A stretch of DNA of 64,000 nt from Chloroflexi bacterium HGW-Chloroflexi-10 (lineage in GTDB: Bacteria > Chloroflexota > Anaerolineae > Anaerolineales > Anaerolineaceae): the NCBI GenBank assembly GCA_002840755.1, contig PHBZ01000024.1, positions 1 through 64,000 on the forward strand. The letters run 5' to 3'. Below are positions 17,283 through 26,817 of the stretch, piece by piece. The translations under genes and the position numbers were made by a program. The notes beneath the pieces are model-generated. The model did no database searches. It had not been told where the DNA came from and saw only the letters and a program-made list of their open reading frames with translations. Positions within the stretch are counted from its first letter, which is position 1; each line of letters starts with the position of its first letter.

Positions 17283-17646
17283 GAGTACCTCCAAAATATT
17301 CCTTTATTAAATGAAAAACAGACCTACCAGGGTATGTCTGTTTTAATACGCCTATGACAAACAATGCCCTTCCAAAAAATATACGCCATGAGTTTAAAAT
17401 ATATTAAACACACGCCCACTGTATTGCACTATCTCAATCGTCACCAATTGTATTTCTGCTAATACTTTTTTTTCTGGAAGGGAGATTGAAGCCAGTGGTT
17501 GGCTTCGGAGGCATCCGCTGATCATTCGATTTTCCCCTGATAAAACAGGGTTAACATTCTCTTCGCAGAGAAGAACCTCTTCCTCGTAATCTCATGTTTT
17601 TGAGACTCAGTCGCTTGATCTCCTATATCTAATTATTAATATTCTG
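17283..17646 (-). promoter_or_regulatory. Long structured 5' leader of glnA, candidate riboswitch/attenuator
   Basis: From a predicted start near 17646 the minus-strand RNA holds a compact multibranch domain at about 17476-17626. A closing stem GGAGAT/ATCTCC encloses hairpins TCTCA/TGAGA, TTCTCT-GCGA-AGAGAA (GNRA tetraloop only on this strand), CCCTG/CAGGG, CGGA/TCCG and GAAGCCA/TGGCTTC. A ~110-nt linker follows, then an intrinsic terminator (17314-17345) and the glnA ribosome site. GGGC-GTGTGTTT in the linker (complement of 17406-17417) could pair with the 5' arm of the terminator as an antiterminator. I do not recognise a known riboswitch class. Confidence 0.55.
17314..17345 (-). terminator. 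Intrinsic terminator inside the glnA leader
   Basis: On the minus strand AAACAGACATACC pairs with GGTAGGTCTGTTT (12 of 13 pairs) around a short loop, followed by TTTTT. It ends about 30 nt before the glnA ATG with no gene between, the expected place for a transcription attenuator; it could instead end an independent ~330-nt RNA. Confidence 0.8.
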
Positions 17647-17652
17647 GTTGTG

Positions 17653-17681
17653 AGTGTAGCAATAAGTAAACAATGTGTCAA
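17653..17681 (-). promoter_or_regulatory. glnA promoter
   Basis: Minus strand: TTGACA (complement of 17676-17681), 17-bp spacer, TACACT (complement of 17653-17658). Predicted start near 17646, giving a leader of about 365 nt. Confidence 0.6.
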
Positions 17682-17794
17682 TAGGTTGTTAATAAATCTT
17701 AACAATGAAAAAACCTTTTTCTCTGATTAGCGTTTTTACTTTGATATGTTTATCATTGATAAAATGAATAGTCAAGAATATACTGTATTTTTTC

Positions 17795-17821
17795 TTGACA
17801 ATTGAACATTTGTGCTATAAA
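17795..17821 (+). promoter_or_regulatory. recA promoter with LexA-like box
   Basis: TTGACA at 17795-17800 and TATAAA at 17816-17821 (15-bp spacer). Between them GAAC-ATTT-GTGC at 17804-17815 matches the Gram-positive SOS box GAACNNNNGTTC at 7 of 8 fixed positions. A repressor bound there would block the promoter, as expected for recA. Further up, TTTATCA-T-TGATAAA (17749-17763) is a second palindrome of unknown use. The rest of 17690-17790 holds nothing else I can name. Confidence 0.55.
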
Positions 17822-17897
17822 CTTATTGATACGATTAACCTACAAATATAATTTTTTTGTATATAATTTCTTTAGTAAATAAAATAGGAGGAAGACA

Positions 17898-18989
17898 ATG
17901 GCTCGTAAGAAAAAAGAGGACTCTCCTCTATCAAAAGAAGCAAATCCTGCAGTACAAGAAGCAAAAAAGGCTGTTCTTGAAAAAGCTCTGGGTGAAATTG
18001 TTAAACGGTATGGTGAAGGCTCAATTATGCGTTTAGGCGACCACAACCTGGTAGTTGAAGCTATCCCAACCGGCTCCCTTTCACTTGATATTGCTCTTGG
18101 TGTTGGCGGCATTCCCCGCGCAAGAGTCGTCGAAATTTTTGGACCGGAATCATCCGGTAAAACAACACTATGTTTACACCTCGTAGCCGAAACACAAAAA
18201 ATGGGCGGTATGGCGGCATACATAGACATGGAACATGCCCTGGATCCTTCATACGCGGCTAAACTTGGCGTGGATATCGACAATCTCTTGATTTCCCAAC
18301 CGGATACTGGTGAGCAGGCATTGGAAATTACCGAAACTCTTGTTCGCTCTGGTGCAATCGATATAGTTGTTGTCGACTCTGTGGCCGCTCTTGTGCCCCG
18401 CAATGAAATTGAGGGCGACATGGGTGATGCGACCATGGGTATGCAAGCCAGGTTAATGTCCCAGGCATTACGGAAGCTTTCCGGCGCCATTAACCAAACT
18501 AAAACATCGGTTGTTTTTACCAATCAATTACGCCAGAAAATTGGCGTAATGTTTGGTAACCCTGAGACAACACCTGGTGGTCTTGCGCTAAAGTTTTATG
18601 CTTCCGTTCGGTTAGATATTCGCAGAATTCAATCCATTAAAGTAGGATCTGAAATCATCGGTAACCGTGTAAGAGTGCGCGTGGTAAAAAACAAAGTTGC
18701 TGCACCCTTTAAAACAGCAGAATTCGACATTATGTACAATGAAGGTATCTCCACCAGTGGAGATATCCTCGATCTGGGTACCCAATTGGAAATCATCAAT
18801 AAACGTGGTGCTTTCTATTCTTATGGAGATATTCGCCTGGGTCAGGGTCGTGAAAATGCCAAGGAATTCTTAAAACAAAATCCGGAATTGGCAGGTGAAA
18901 TTGATGCCGCCGTTCGTGACCATGCGATGGAAGGTAACGCCTTATCGTTTGGCGGCGCCGATGATGATTCGTTTACAAATGACGATTAA
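17898..18989 (+). CDS. recA: Recombinase RecA
   Basis: 363 residues. Walker [10 protein letters not shown], Walker [15 protein letters not shown]-binding loops with MGLQA-like [16 protein letters not shown] and the L2 region [20 protein letters not shown], plus the C-terminal acidic tail (DDDSFTNDD). Forms filaments on single-stranded DNA for strand exchange and stimulates LexA self-cleavage. AGGAGG lies 8 nt before the ATG. Stand-alone transcription unit with its own promoter and terminator. Confidence 0.97.
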   Translation: MARKKKEDSPLSKEANPAVQEAKKAVLEKALGEIVKRYGEGSIMRLGDHNLVVEAIPTGSLSLDIALGVGGIPRARVVEIFGPESSGKTTLCLHLVAETQKMGGMAAYIDMEHALDPSYAAKLGVDIDNLLISQPDTGEQALEITETLVRSGAIDIVVVDSVAALVPRNEIEGDMGDATMGMQARLMSQALRKLSGAINQTKTSVVFTNQLRQKIGVMFGNPETTPGGLALKFYASVRLDIRRIQSIKVGSEIIGNRVRVRVVKNKVAAPFKTAEFDIMYNEGISTSGDILDLGTQLEIINKRGAFYSYGDIRLGQGRENAKEFLKQNPELAGEIDAAVRDHAMEGNALSFGGADDDSFTNDD

Positions 18990-19000
18990 GCATCCCATTT

Positions 19001-19033
19001 CGGGGATAGAGAAATACTCTATCCCCGCTTTTT
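19001..19033 (+). terminator. recA terminator
   Basis: CGGGGATAGAG (19001-19011) pairs perfectly with CTCTATCCCCG (19017-19027), followed by C and TTTTT. Confidence 0.92.
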
Positions 19034-19052
19034 CTAATATACTTTTTATTCT

Positions 19053-19580
19053 ATGAAAAAATTCATTCTAATCATTTTTGTCTTTTTTTTAATCTTAATC
19101 ACTGGTTGTGTACGCACTTTACAGCCGGAACCTGGCCAAAATGACGTTCCTGGATTTATTCCGCCTACATTATTACCAGCAACACCTACTCCATTACCCA
19201 CAATCAATACGACAGCGCTGGCAGTTCCATCAGGCAATTCATCCTGCACTGACCTTTTGTCCTTTTTAAAAGATGTTACGGTGCCTGATGGTACAATTGT
19301 CCAACCTGGGGCGAGTATTGATAAACAATGGGAAATTCAAAATACGGGTACTTGTAATTGGGGCGAAGGTTATACTATCCAATTAATCGGTGGAGCCGAA
19401 CTTGGCGCCGAAAAAGTTCAGTCTTTATATCCTGCCCGGAGTAACTCGATCATTACGATTCGCATTGAATTCAAAGCCCCGGGAGAAACAGGGAATTATC
19501 GTACCGCATGGCAGGCATATAACCCTGGCGGTACTCCATTTGGTGATCCATTTTATATGGAAATCATTGTAGCAGAATAA
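19053..19580 (+). CDS. Lipoprotein with NBR1-type Ig-like domain
   Basis: 175 residues. Signal peptide with lipobox LITGC (Cys ~23), Pro/Thr-rich spacer (~30-55), then an Ig-like domain of the NBR1 class (~65-175: FLKDVTVPDGTIVQPGASI, KQWEIQNTGTCNWGEGY, GNYRTAWQAYNPGGTPFGD). Such domains are frequent in secreted Chloroflexota proteins and probably mediate protein contacts; no enzymatic motif is present. Surface-anchored. No clear partner nearby; convergent with the next lipoprotein gene. Confidence 0.85.
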   Translation: MKKFILIIFVFFLILITGCVRTLQPEPGQNDVPGFIPPTLLPATPTPLPTINTTALAVPSGNSSCTDLLSFLKDVTVPDGTIVQPGASIDKQWEIQNTGTCNWGEGYTIQLIGGAELGAEKVQSLYPARSNSIITIRIEFKAPGETGNYRTAWQAYNPGGTPFGDPFYMEIIVAE

Positions 19581-19604
19581 AAAAAGCCACCGGTTTAGGG
19601 TGGC
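19581..19604 (-). terminator. Terminator of the lipoprotein gene at 19595-20311
   Basis: On the minus strand GCCACC (complement of 19599-19604) and GGTGGC (complement of 19586-19591) form a stem followed by a run of T (complement of 19581-19585). The stop codon of the gene lies in the loop. There is no T tract on the plus side. Confidence 0.8.
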
Positions 19605-20311
19605 AGAAAATTTCCATGAGGTTCTTCCTGACAGGTGTGATAGCTGTAATAATATCCACAGGCATCACTACAGGTCATTACCCAACACTCTTCACCTTGT
19701 TCCACACGATGTTCCGTTTCACAAAAAACATTTTGACCACGTAGAGGGCACCACGTCTTTGGATCGCCTAGCGGCATTGGTGTTTTGTAAGGTTCAGGAA
19801 CATAGATAGTATTACTGAAAAGGATATTTTCTATTGGTTCCACTGCTGGATAATATTTAATTTCCACATATTCCTTAGCAACCAAATCAGGCCCAGTACA
19901 AAATAATTTATCCTGAATCGTTGGATCAAGAGTGCAATTATAGGGTTTTCCGTTTATTGAGACATGATAAGGCTGATCTATTCCGGGAAACTCCAAAATA
20001 ACCAAAGAATAACCGACCCGTTTTTCAACCCCAATGATTTTCACCTGATCAAATCCTACTATTGGAGTAGAAGTAACGGCTGGAGTGGAAGTAACAGCAG
20101 CAGTGGCGGTATCTACCGGTTGTGGTGTTTCTGTAGGCGGTAAAGGGGTTTCTGTAACAGGTATGGCAGTTTCTGTCGCCGGAGCAGGAGTATCTGTGAC
20201 CACTGGCACGCTGGTTGGATTTTCTTGCGCCGGTTGCACAACAGCACTGCCAGGCTGACAGGCACTGAGAATGAAAATGGATGCGATAAAAATAAATATA
20301 ATTCTTTTCAT
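19595..20311 (-). CDS. Lipoprotein of unknown function with Cys-rich C-terminus
   Basis: 238 residues. Signal peptide with lipobox LSAC (Cys ~18), a ~60-residue Pro/Thr/Ala linker (TPAPATETAIPVTETPLPPT-like), then a compact domain of ~150 residues with eight cysteines (CTLD, LFCTG, TWCPLRG, VFCETE, ECWVMTCSDACGYY, HTC), suggesting disulfides outside the cell. No family recognised. The linker is typical of Anaerolineae surface lipoproteins. Single-gene unit with its own terminator. Confidence 0.75.
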   Translation of the reverse strand: MKRIIFIFIASIFILSACQPGSAVVQPAQENPTSVPVVTDTPAPATETAIPVTETPLPPTETPQPVDTATAAVTSTPAVTSTPIVGFDQVKIIGVEKRVGYSLVILEFPGIDQPYHVSINGKPYNCTLDPTIQDKLFCTGPDLVAKEYVEIKYYPAVEPIENILFSNTIYVPEPYKTPMPLGDPKTWCPLRGQNVFCETEHRVEQGEECWVMTCSDACGYYYSYHTCQEEPHGNFLPP

Positions 20312-20330
20312 CTGGAATCCTCAAAATAAA

Positions 20331-20359
20331 ATGCCATTGGGTTTATTTCCCAATGGCAT
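20331..20359 (-). terminator. ahcY terminator
   Basis: ATGCCATTGGG (20331-20341) pairs with CCCAATGGCAT (20349-20359); on the minus strand it is followed by TTTATTTT. Lies 22 nt after the ahcY stop. Confidence 0.85.
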
Positions 20360-20381
20360 CATTGTATCACTTTATAAAGGT

Positions 20382-21680
<1,299 letters not shown>

Positions 21681-22640
21681 TTATGACAAAAGTTGATCCA
21701 AAACACCCTGATCATCAAACTTTGTCCGAAACCGCTGAATAAAATCAGGAATTGTATAAGTATGAGCCTGGGTACCTTTTTGTTCCAAACAATAAGTGGC
21801 AGCTAATGCGCCTATTTGACCACACAATTCCCACTCAAAACCAAGACTGTATCCTCTTAAAAATCCACCGCGGAAAGCATCACCCACACCGGTAGGATCG
21901 ATGATTACGCCTACAGGAAACACAGGTATTCTTAATTCTTTACCATCAACAAAAATTTTTGATCCATTTTCACCTAATGTCACCACCAGGATTTTCACTA
22001 GTTTACCGATTTCATCCTGGGTTAATCCGGTATGTTTCTGCAAAAGCTGGAATTCATACTCATTCACAAAAAGCGAATAAGCATTCTCCACACCCTTACG
22101 GATATCTTCTCCGCTCATTCGGACAACTTGCTGGCTCGGATCATATAAATACGGGATATTCTTTTCAACACACTCCCGTACATAACGGTTCATTGCTTCG
22201 GGATCGTTAGGAGATATCACAACCAAGTCTGGCCTGCCAGAAAACTCATCCAACGAATAATCACGTGCATAAGACATAGCGCCAGGATAAAAACTGGAAA
22301 TTTGAGAATTGGAAAGATCTGTATTGGCAAAGAATGAAGCCGTAAATTCATCTTTAATGACTTTAATATAGTTCACCCCAACACCATTTTGTTGGAGCCA
22401 TTGCCGGTAATCCAGAAAATCCTCACCCACTGTCCCAAAAACAACAGGGTCTTTTTCTCCCAATAATGCCAATGTATAGGCAATATTGGGTGCAATTCCA
22501 CCACGCACTTTAGTTAAAGAATTAACCAGAAAAGAAAGGCTTAGGGTTTGAATATTTTCTGTCAGAATATGATCTTTAAAATACCCCGGAAAAGTCATCA
22601 AATAATCATACGCAATTGAACCGGTACATACTATCGTCAT
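21681..22640 (-). CDS. PfkB-family kinase, probable adenosine kinase
   Basis: 319 residues. PfkB sugar/nucleoside kinase fold: N-terminal CTGSIAYDYLM, GGIAPNIAYTLALLG, and the C-terminal anion-hole and catalytic motif DPTGVGDAFRGGFL (Asp is the base). It is 39 nt upstream of ahcY and in the same direction. Adenosine produced by AhcY inhibits it, so a coupled adenosine kinase (adenosine + ATP to AMP) is the best reading. Ribokinase or another nucleoside kinase remains possible. Confidence 0.82.
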   Translation of the reverse strand: MTIVCTGSIAYDYLMTFPGYFKDHILTENIQTLSLSFLVNSLTKVRGGIAPNIAYTLALLGEKDPVVFGTVGEDFLDYRQWLQQNGVGVNYIKVIKDEFTASFFANTDLSNSQISSFYPGAMSYARDYSLDEFSGRPDLVVISPNDPEAMNRYVRECVEKNIPYLYDPSQQVVRMSGEDIRKGVENAYSLFVNEYEFQLLQKHTGLTQDEIGKLVKILVVTLGENGSKIFVDGKELRIPVFPVGVIIDPTGVGDAFRGGFLRGYSLGFEWELCGQIGALAATYCLEQKGTQAHTYTIPDFIQRFRTKFDDQGVLDQLLS

Positions 22641-22670
22641 GAAAACTCCAAAACAAGAATTAACTCACAC

Positions 22671-22697
22671 AAAAAACGCCCTCTTTTTGAGAGCGTT
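22671..22697 (-). terminator. Terminator-like hairpin in the leader of the kinase-ahcY operon
   Basis: On the minus strand AACGCTCTC and GAGGGCGTT form a stem with one mismatch around AAAAA, followed by TTTT(TT). It lies between the predicted promoter (22714-22742) and the start codon at 22640, with no gene upstream on this strand that it could end. Confidence 0.65.
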
Positions 22698-22713
22698 GAA
22701 TGCCAGCCAGAAT

Positions 22714-22742
22714 AGTTTAACATGTATGGTATTGTTTGTAAA
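22714..22742 (-). promoter_or_regulatory. Promoter of the kinase-ahcY operon
   Basis: Minus strand: TTTACA (complement of 22737-22742), 17-bp spacer, TAAACT (complement of 22714-22719). Start predicted near 22707, only about 10 nt before the terminator-like hairpin. Confidence 0.5.
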
Positions 22743-22848
22743 GCTAATCAAATCCAGCTAATCAAAATCTTGAGGAATTAAGTCATAGGAAAAATCAACT
22801 GAGATATTATTTGATACAATAATTATCTATGACACAAAGGAACCCATT

Positions 22849-25275
22849 ATGAAAAAATATTTTATTACTTTGGGAGTTTTATTTTTTCTCGTTTTTACGG
22901 CAACTTCTTGTTCTTTTAATAATCCTGCTGAAGCTGTCGAGAAATTAATTCCTACAGCAATTCTGCCAAGTTCAACGCCAAGTCCTGTTCCCTCGCCCAC
23001 TCCCAGCCCAACTCCTCTTCCGGAAGTAAGAATTAATCGAGGTGATTTTGCCTTATTGACTGGTGATTATCAAAAAGCCATAACCGAATTCAGCCTTGCA
23101 AAATCATCCTCAGATGAAATCAATATTCAGGCAGTATCCGATCTGGGCACCAGCCAGGCATTAATCGAACAATCCAATTGTCCAGGATCATTGAAACTTA
23201 GTGCTCTATGGATGGATAATGAGGAAATCCAACCAAATCTGCGAGCAAAAGCAAATTATCTTCAGGCAGTATGCCTGGCAAAACAAAATGAATTCGTCCT
23301 CTCTGGCCAGGCTTATGCGAAATATGTTGATATATACCCTGGATACCTGGATGGTTATATGTTGGAAAAATCCGCTGACATGTTGATCCAGGCCGATGAT
23401 TATTCTGCTGCAATTGAAACCTATTCACAGGCTATAACATTTTTAATTGACTCAGATTTGGACAGGGTTAAAACAAAAATTGGTAACGCGTATGTCACTC
23501 AGATGGACCATACCAATGCAATCCGAATTTTTATGGAAGTCCATGATTCAAGTCCAAACGAATATACACGAGCTCAAATGAATTTACTTGCCGGTCAATC
23601 GTATCTGGCATTAGGACTGCCTGAACAAGCGTATGCAAGATTTCAGGAATCAGTGGAGAATTATCCAAAAGCTTATGATTCTTACAGCGGTTTGATAACT
23701 CTGGTTGATGTTGGAATTCCAGTAAATGATTTTTATCGGGGTCTTGTAGATTTTTATGCACAACAATATGGAGTAGCGATCGATGCCTTCGCACGCTATT
23801 TGTCTGCAACGCCGGACCACAATGGATCCGCCCATTATTATATCGGGCTTTCCTGGCGTGCATTGGATGAACCGGAAAAAGCAATAAGTGAATGGCAGAT
23901 TCTCATCAATGACCATCCTGACGACCGGTTTTTTGTCGATGCATGGGAAGATATTGCCTATACGCAGTGGGCTTACATGAATCAACACCAGGATGGTGCT
24001 GAAACATTACAGGATTTTGTTAAATCTTTTCCGGCATCACCATCTGCCCCTCAAGCGCTCTACGACTCTGCTCGAATTTTAGAAAGAAATAACGACCTTG
24101 AAAAAGCTGCAGAAACCTGGGTCCGTATGATTGATGAATACCCTTTAGAGGATATCTCCTACCAGGGTTTGTTCCAAAGCGGTATTGCCTATTACCGTTT
24201 AAAACAATTTGATCAATCTTTACAGGTTTTCCAACGCTATTTATTACTAAACAGTTCTGTTTCAGAACAATCGGCGGCTACATTTTGGATTGCGAAGAAT
24301 TACCAGAGATTAAATGACTTAGAGAAAGCCAGAGTAAACTTTGAACAATCTGCGGCATCAGACCCAACAGGTTATTATTCAGAAAGAGCAAAGGAAATTC
24401 TTAATAATTCCCCTCTTTTAACTTCCTTGGATACCATTAATCAGGAAATAGACCTTGTAAAGGAGAGAACCGTTGCCGAAATTTGGATGCGACAGACTTT
24501 TAGCTTGCCTACAGAAACAAATTTTGTTGAATTGAATTCGTTTACAAGCAGTCCTGATTTCATGCAAGCCATGACCTTTTGGGATCTGGGTCTATACGAA
24601 AACGCACGCAATTCCTATGAATTACTACGAATTGAATATGAAAACGATCCCCTGGCATTATTCAGATTAACCAATCACTTTGTAGATATCGGGTTATTCC
24701 GTTCCGCAATTCTCTCTAGTCGCCAAATCTTGGAATTGGCTGGAATGGACGATATGGATACATTTAATGCCCCATTGTGGTTTAATCATGTTCGTTTTGG
24801 TTTATATTACAGTGATATTGTCAATCTATATGCCGATCAATATGATTTTGACCCTCTGCTTATTTTTAGTGTAATTCGCCAGGAATCATTCTTTGAGGGC
24901 TTCGTTTCCTCTTCCGTTGGCGCTCGCGGCGTAATGCAAATCATGCCGGAAACTGGTAACGAAATCAACTCATTTCTAAGCTGGCCGCAGAGTTATTCAG
25001 AGGATGATCTTTATCAACCTGTCATTAATATCCGTTATGGAGTCAGTTATCTTGACAGGATGAGAAACTATTTTAATGGCGACCTGTTTGCCGCACTGGC
25101 TGCATATAATGCAGGTCCTGGCAATGTGCTAAACTGGGAAAACATGGCCGAGAATGACCCGGATCTTTTTATGGAAGTGATCCCCTACGAAGAAACCCGC
25201 AGATACTTAAAACAAATATACGAGTTCTTTAAAGTGTATCAATATTTTTATCAGGAACGCATAGCAACACAATAA
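22849..25275 (+). CDS. Lipoprotein lytic transglycosylase with TPR array (Slt70-like)
   Basis: 808 residues. Signal peptide with lipobox TSCSF (Cys ~21), Pro/Ser/Thr linker, about 550 residues of TPR-like helical repeats (for example DYSAAIETYSQAITF, AYARFQESVENYPKAY, AQYWAAYNPG-free units), and a C-terminal SLT domain with catalytic Glu in IRQESFFEGFVSSSVGARGV, then MQIMPETGNEI and AALAAYNAGPGNV. Cleaves the MurNAc-GlcNAc bond of peptidoglycan with formation of a 1,6-anhydro end. Lipid-anchored on the outer face. AAAGGA precedes the ATG. Confidence 0.93.
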   Translation: MKKYFITLGVLFFLVFTATSCSFNNPAEAVEKLIPTAILPSSTPSPVPSPTPSPTPLPEVRINRGDFALLTGDYQKAITEFSLAKSSSDEINIQAVSDLGTSQALIEQSNCPGSLKLSALWMDNEEIQPNLRAKANYLQAVCLAKQNEFVLSGQAYAKYVDIYPGYLDGYMLEKSADMLIQADDYSAAIETYSQAITFLIDSDLDRVKTKIGNAYVTQMDHTNAIRIFMEVHDSSPNEYTRAQMNLLAGQSYLALGLPEQAYARFQESVENYPKAYDSYSGLITLVDVGIPVNDFYRGLVDFYAQQYGVAIDAFARYLSATPDHNGSAHYYIGLSWRALDEPEKAISEWQILINDHPDDRFFVDAWEDIAYTQWAYMNQHQDGAETLQDFVKSFPASPSAPQALYDSARILERNNDLEKAAETWVRMIDEYPLEDISYQGLFQSGIAYYRLKQFDQSLQVFQRYLLLNSSVSEQSAATFWIAKNYQRLNDLEKARVNFEQSAASDPTGYYSERAKEILNNSPLLTSLDTINQEIDLVKERTVAEIWMRQTFSLPTETNFVELNSFTSSPDFMQAMTFWDLGLYENARNSYELLRIEYENDPLALFRLTNHFVDIGLFRSAILSSRQILELAGMDDMDTFNAPLWFNHVRFGLYYSDIVNLYADQYDFDPLLIFSVIRQESFFEGFVSSSVGARGVMQIMPETGNEINSFLSWPQSYSEDDLYQPVINIRYGVSYLDRMRNYFNGDLFAALAAYNAGPGNVLNWENMAENDPDLFMEVIPYEETRRYLKQIYEFFKVYQYFYQERIATQ

Positions 25276-25366
25276 GGTTCAGGATGTTGGAAGCGATCGT
25301 ATGTAATCAATCAAAGTGATCAAGGTATTATCCGAATCCCCAAAATCCTGTTTCCCAATTTTTGTA

Positions 25367-25410
25367 GAGAAAAAAGTTCCCCGTATGCTTTTACAAGGAA
25401 CTTTTTTCTC
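25367..25410. terminator. Bidirectional terminator between the transglycosylase gene and pdhC
   Basis: GAGAAAAAAGTTCC (25367-25380) pairs perfectly over 14 bp with GGAACTTTTTTCTC (25397-25410); T-rich on both strands. The remainder of 25276-25506 holds no gene that I can support. Confidence 0.88.
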
Positions 25411-25506
25411 AGATTTTTCTAAAAATTGTACTCTTCGCAAAGATTGGCAATTAATTATGGCACTTCTTTCTTAGAAAGGTTATGCCTACCTAATCATAAT
25501 TTTTCT

Positions 25507-26817
25507 TTAAAGCAACAATCGAAGCGGGTTTTCAATATTAATTGCCATAGCCTGCATAAACTGAGCAGCTTCAGCACCATCCGTAATCCGATGGTCCGCC
25601 GAAATGGTTGCCTTCATGCGCCAACCAACAACAACTGCTCCATCTTTAACAACAGGTTCTTGTTTAGCAGACGAAATTGCCAGGATCGCGGCTTCAGGCG
25701 GATTGATTATGGCAGCAAAATTTTCCACACCAAACATGCCAAGGTTACTGATAGAAAATGTAGAACCCTCAACATCTTCAGATCTAATTTTCCCAGTTCT
25801 TACACGTGCTGCCATTGCTTTAACCTCATTGGAAATAACACGGATTGGTTTTCTATCAGCATCTTTTACAACGACTGTCAACAAACCACCTTCCACAGAT
25901 ACAGCGACACCAATATTTACAGCACCATGCCGAATGATTTCTTTATCCGTAAGGGATGCATTGATATTGGGGAATTGCCGTAAAGTAAGTGCAACCGCTT
26001 TAACAATAAAATCATTCACCGAGAGCTTTTGATCTTCAGGTAAGGATTCATTTACTTTTACCCGTAAATCCAACATGGCTGCCACATCATAAGCTGAGGT
26101 CACATAAAAATGCGGCACTTGCTGTTTGGATTCAACCATACGCCGTCCTATAGCGCCGCGCAATTTATTGATAGGCACAAGTTCATCCTGAACCACACCA
26201 GGTTCTCCGGACCATATCGGTAATGGCAAACCACTACCTCCAACTTCTTTTTTCATTGGTTCTATATCTGGCTGGCTGGCTGCCTTCTTAGCTGGTTCTG
26301 TTTTGCTTGCATTTTCAATATCTTGCTTCACAATCCGTCCATCCGGACCGGTTCCGGAAATACCAGAAAGTTCAATGCCAAGATCAGCAGCCATTTTTCG
26401 TGCCAATGGGGATGCTTTTATACGTCCGCCTTCAGTTTCAGGTGAAATTTCTGGTTCACTCTCTGGCTTTGCCGGTTCTAAACTTTCTTTAACAGATTCA
26501 GAAGTTCCTTTTTCAGGTGCTAGCGTTCCTTCCTTAGAAGCCCTTGCACCAAGCAAAGCTTCGTAATCCACATTTTCATCTGCTTGAGCCAACACCGCAA
26601 TAGGATCACCAATGGGGATAATCGAATCAGCTTCAACCAGCTGGCGTATTAATACTCCTTCTGCGCTGGCTTCAACTTCAACTGTAGCTTTATCAGTCTC
26701 AATTTCAGCTAGCACATCCCCTTTTATAACTGCCTCACCTTCCTGTTTTACCCACCGGATGAGCATTCCCTCTTTCATATCAAAGCCTAATTTTGGCATT
26801 CTGATGATTTCGGCCAT
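25507..26817 (-). CDS. pdhC: Dihydrolipoamide acyltransferase (E2) of the pyruvate dehydrogenase complex
   Basis: 436 residues from the ATG at 26817, which overlaps the stop of pdhB as TGATG and has AAGGAGG 7 nt upstream. One lipoyl domain (lipoyl Lys in ETDKATVEVEA, ~residue 42), acidic/Pro-rich linker, E3/E1-binding domain (~135-170: IKASPLARKMAADLG), Ala/Pro linker and a catalytic domain with the active-site His in ISADHRITDG. Transfers acetyl groups to CoA. Branched-chain substrate specificity cannot be excluded. No E3 gene (lpdA) is in the window. Confidence 0.92.
   Translation of the reverse strand: MAEIIRMPKLGFDMKEGMLIRWVKQEGEAVIKGDVLAEIETDKATVEVEASAEGVLIRQLVEADSIIPIGDPIAVLAQADENVDYEALLGARASKEGTLAPEKGTSESVKESLEPAKPESEPEISPETEGGRIKASPLARKMAADLGIELSGISGTGPDGRIVKQDIENASKTEPAKKAASQPDIEPMKKEVGGSGLPLPIWSGEPGVVQDELVPINKLRGAIGRRMVESKQQVPHFYVTSAYDVAAMLDLRVKVNESLPEDQKLSVNDFIVKAVALTLRQFPNINASLTDKEIIRHGAVNIGVAVSVEGGLLTVVVKDADRKPIRVISNEVKAMAARVRTGKIRSEDVEGSTFSISNLGMFGVENFAAIINPPEAAILAISSAKQEPVVKDGAVVVGWRMKATISADHRITDGAEAAQFMQAMAINIENPLRLLL

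Noticed and set aside
17470..17640. 6S RNA, RNase P RNA, SRP RNA or tmRNA
   Set aside because: Conserved core sequences of RNase P, SRP and tmRNA are absent; a 6S-like closing stem exists, but the branched interior and the terminator next to glnA fit a leader better. 6S cannot be fully excluded.
22641..22848. SAH riboswitch upstream of the kinase-ahcY operon
   Set aside because: No recognisable SAH aptamer core and too little room between predicted start and terminator.
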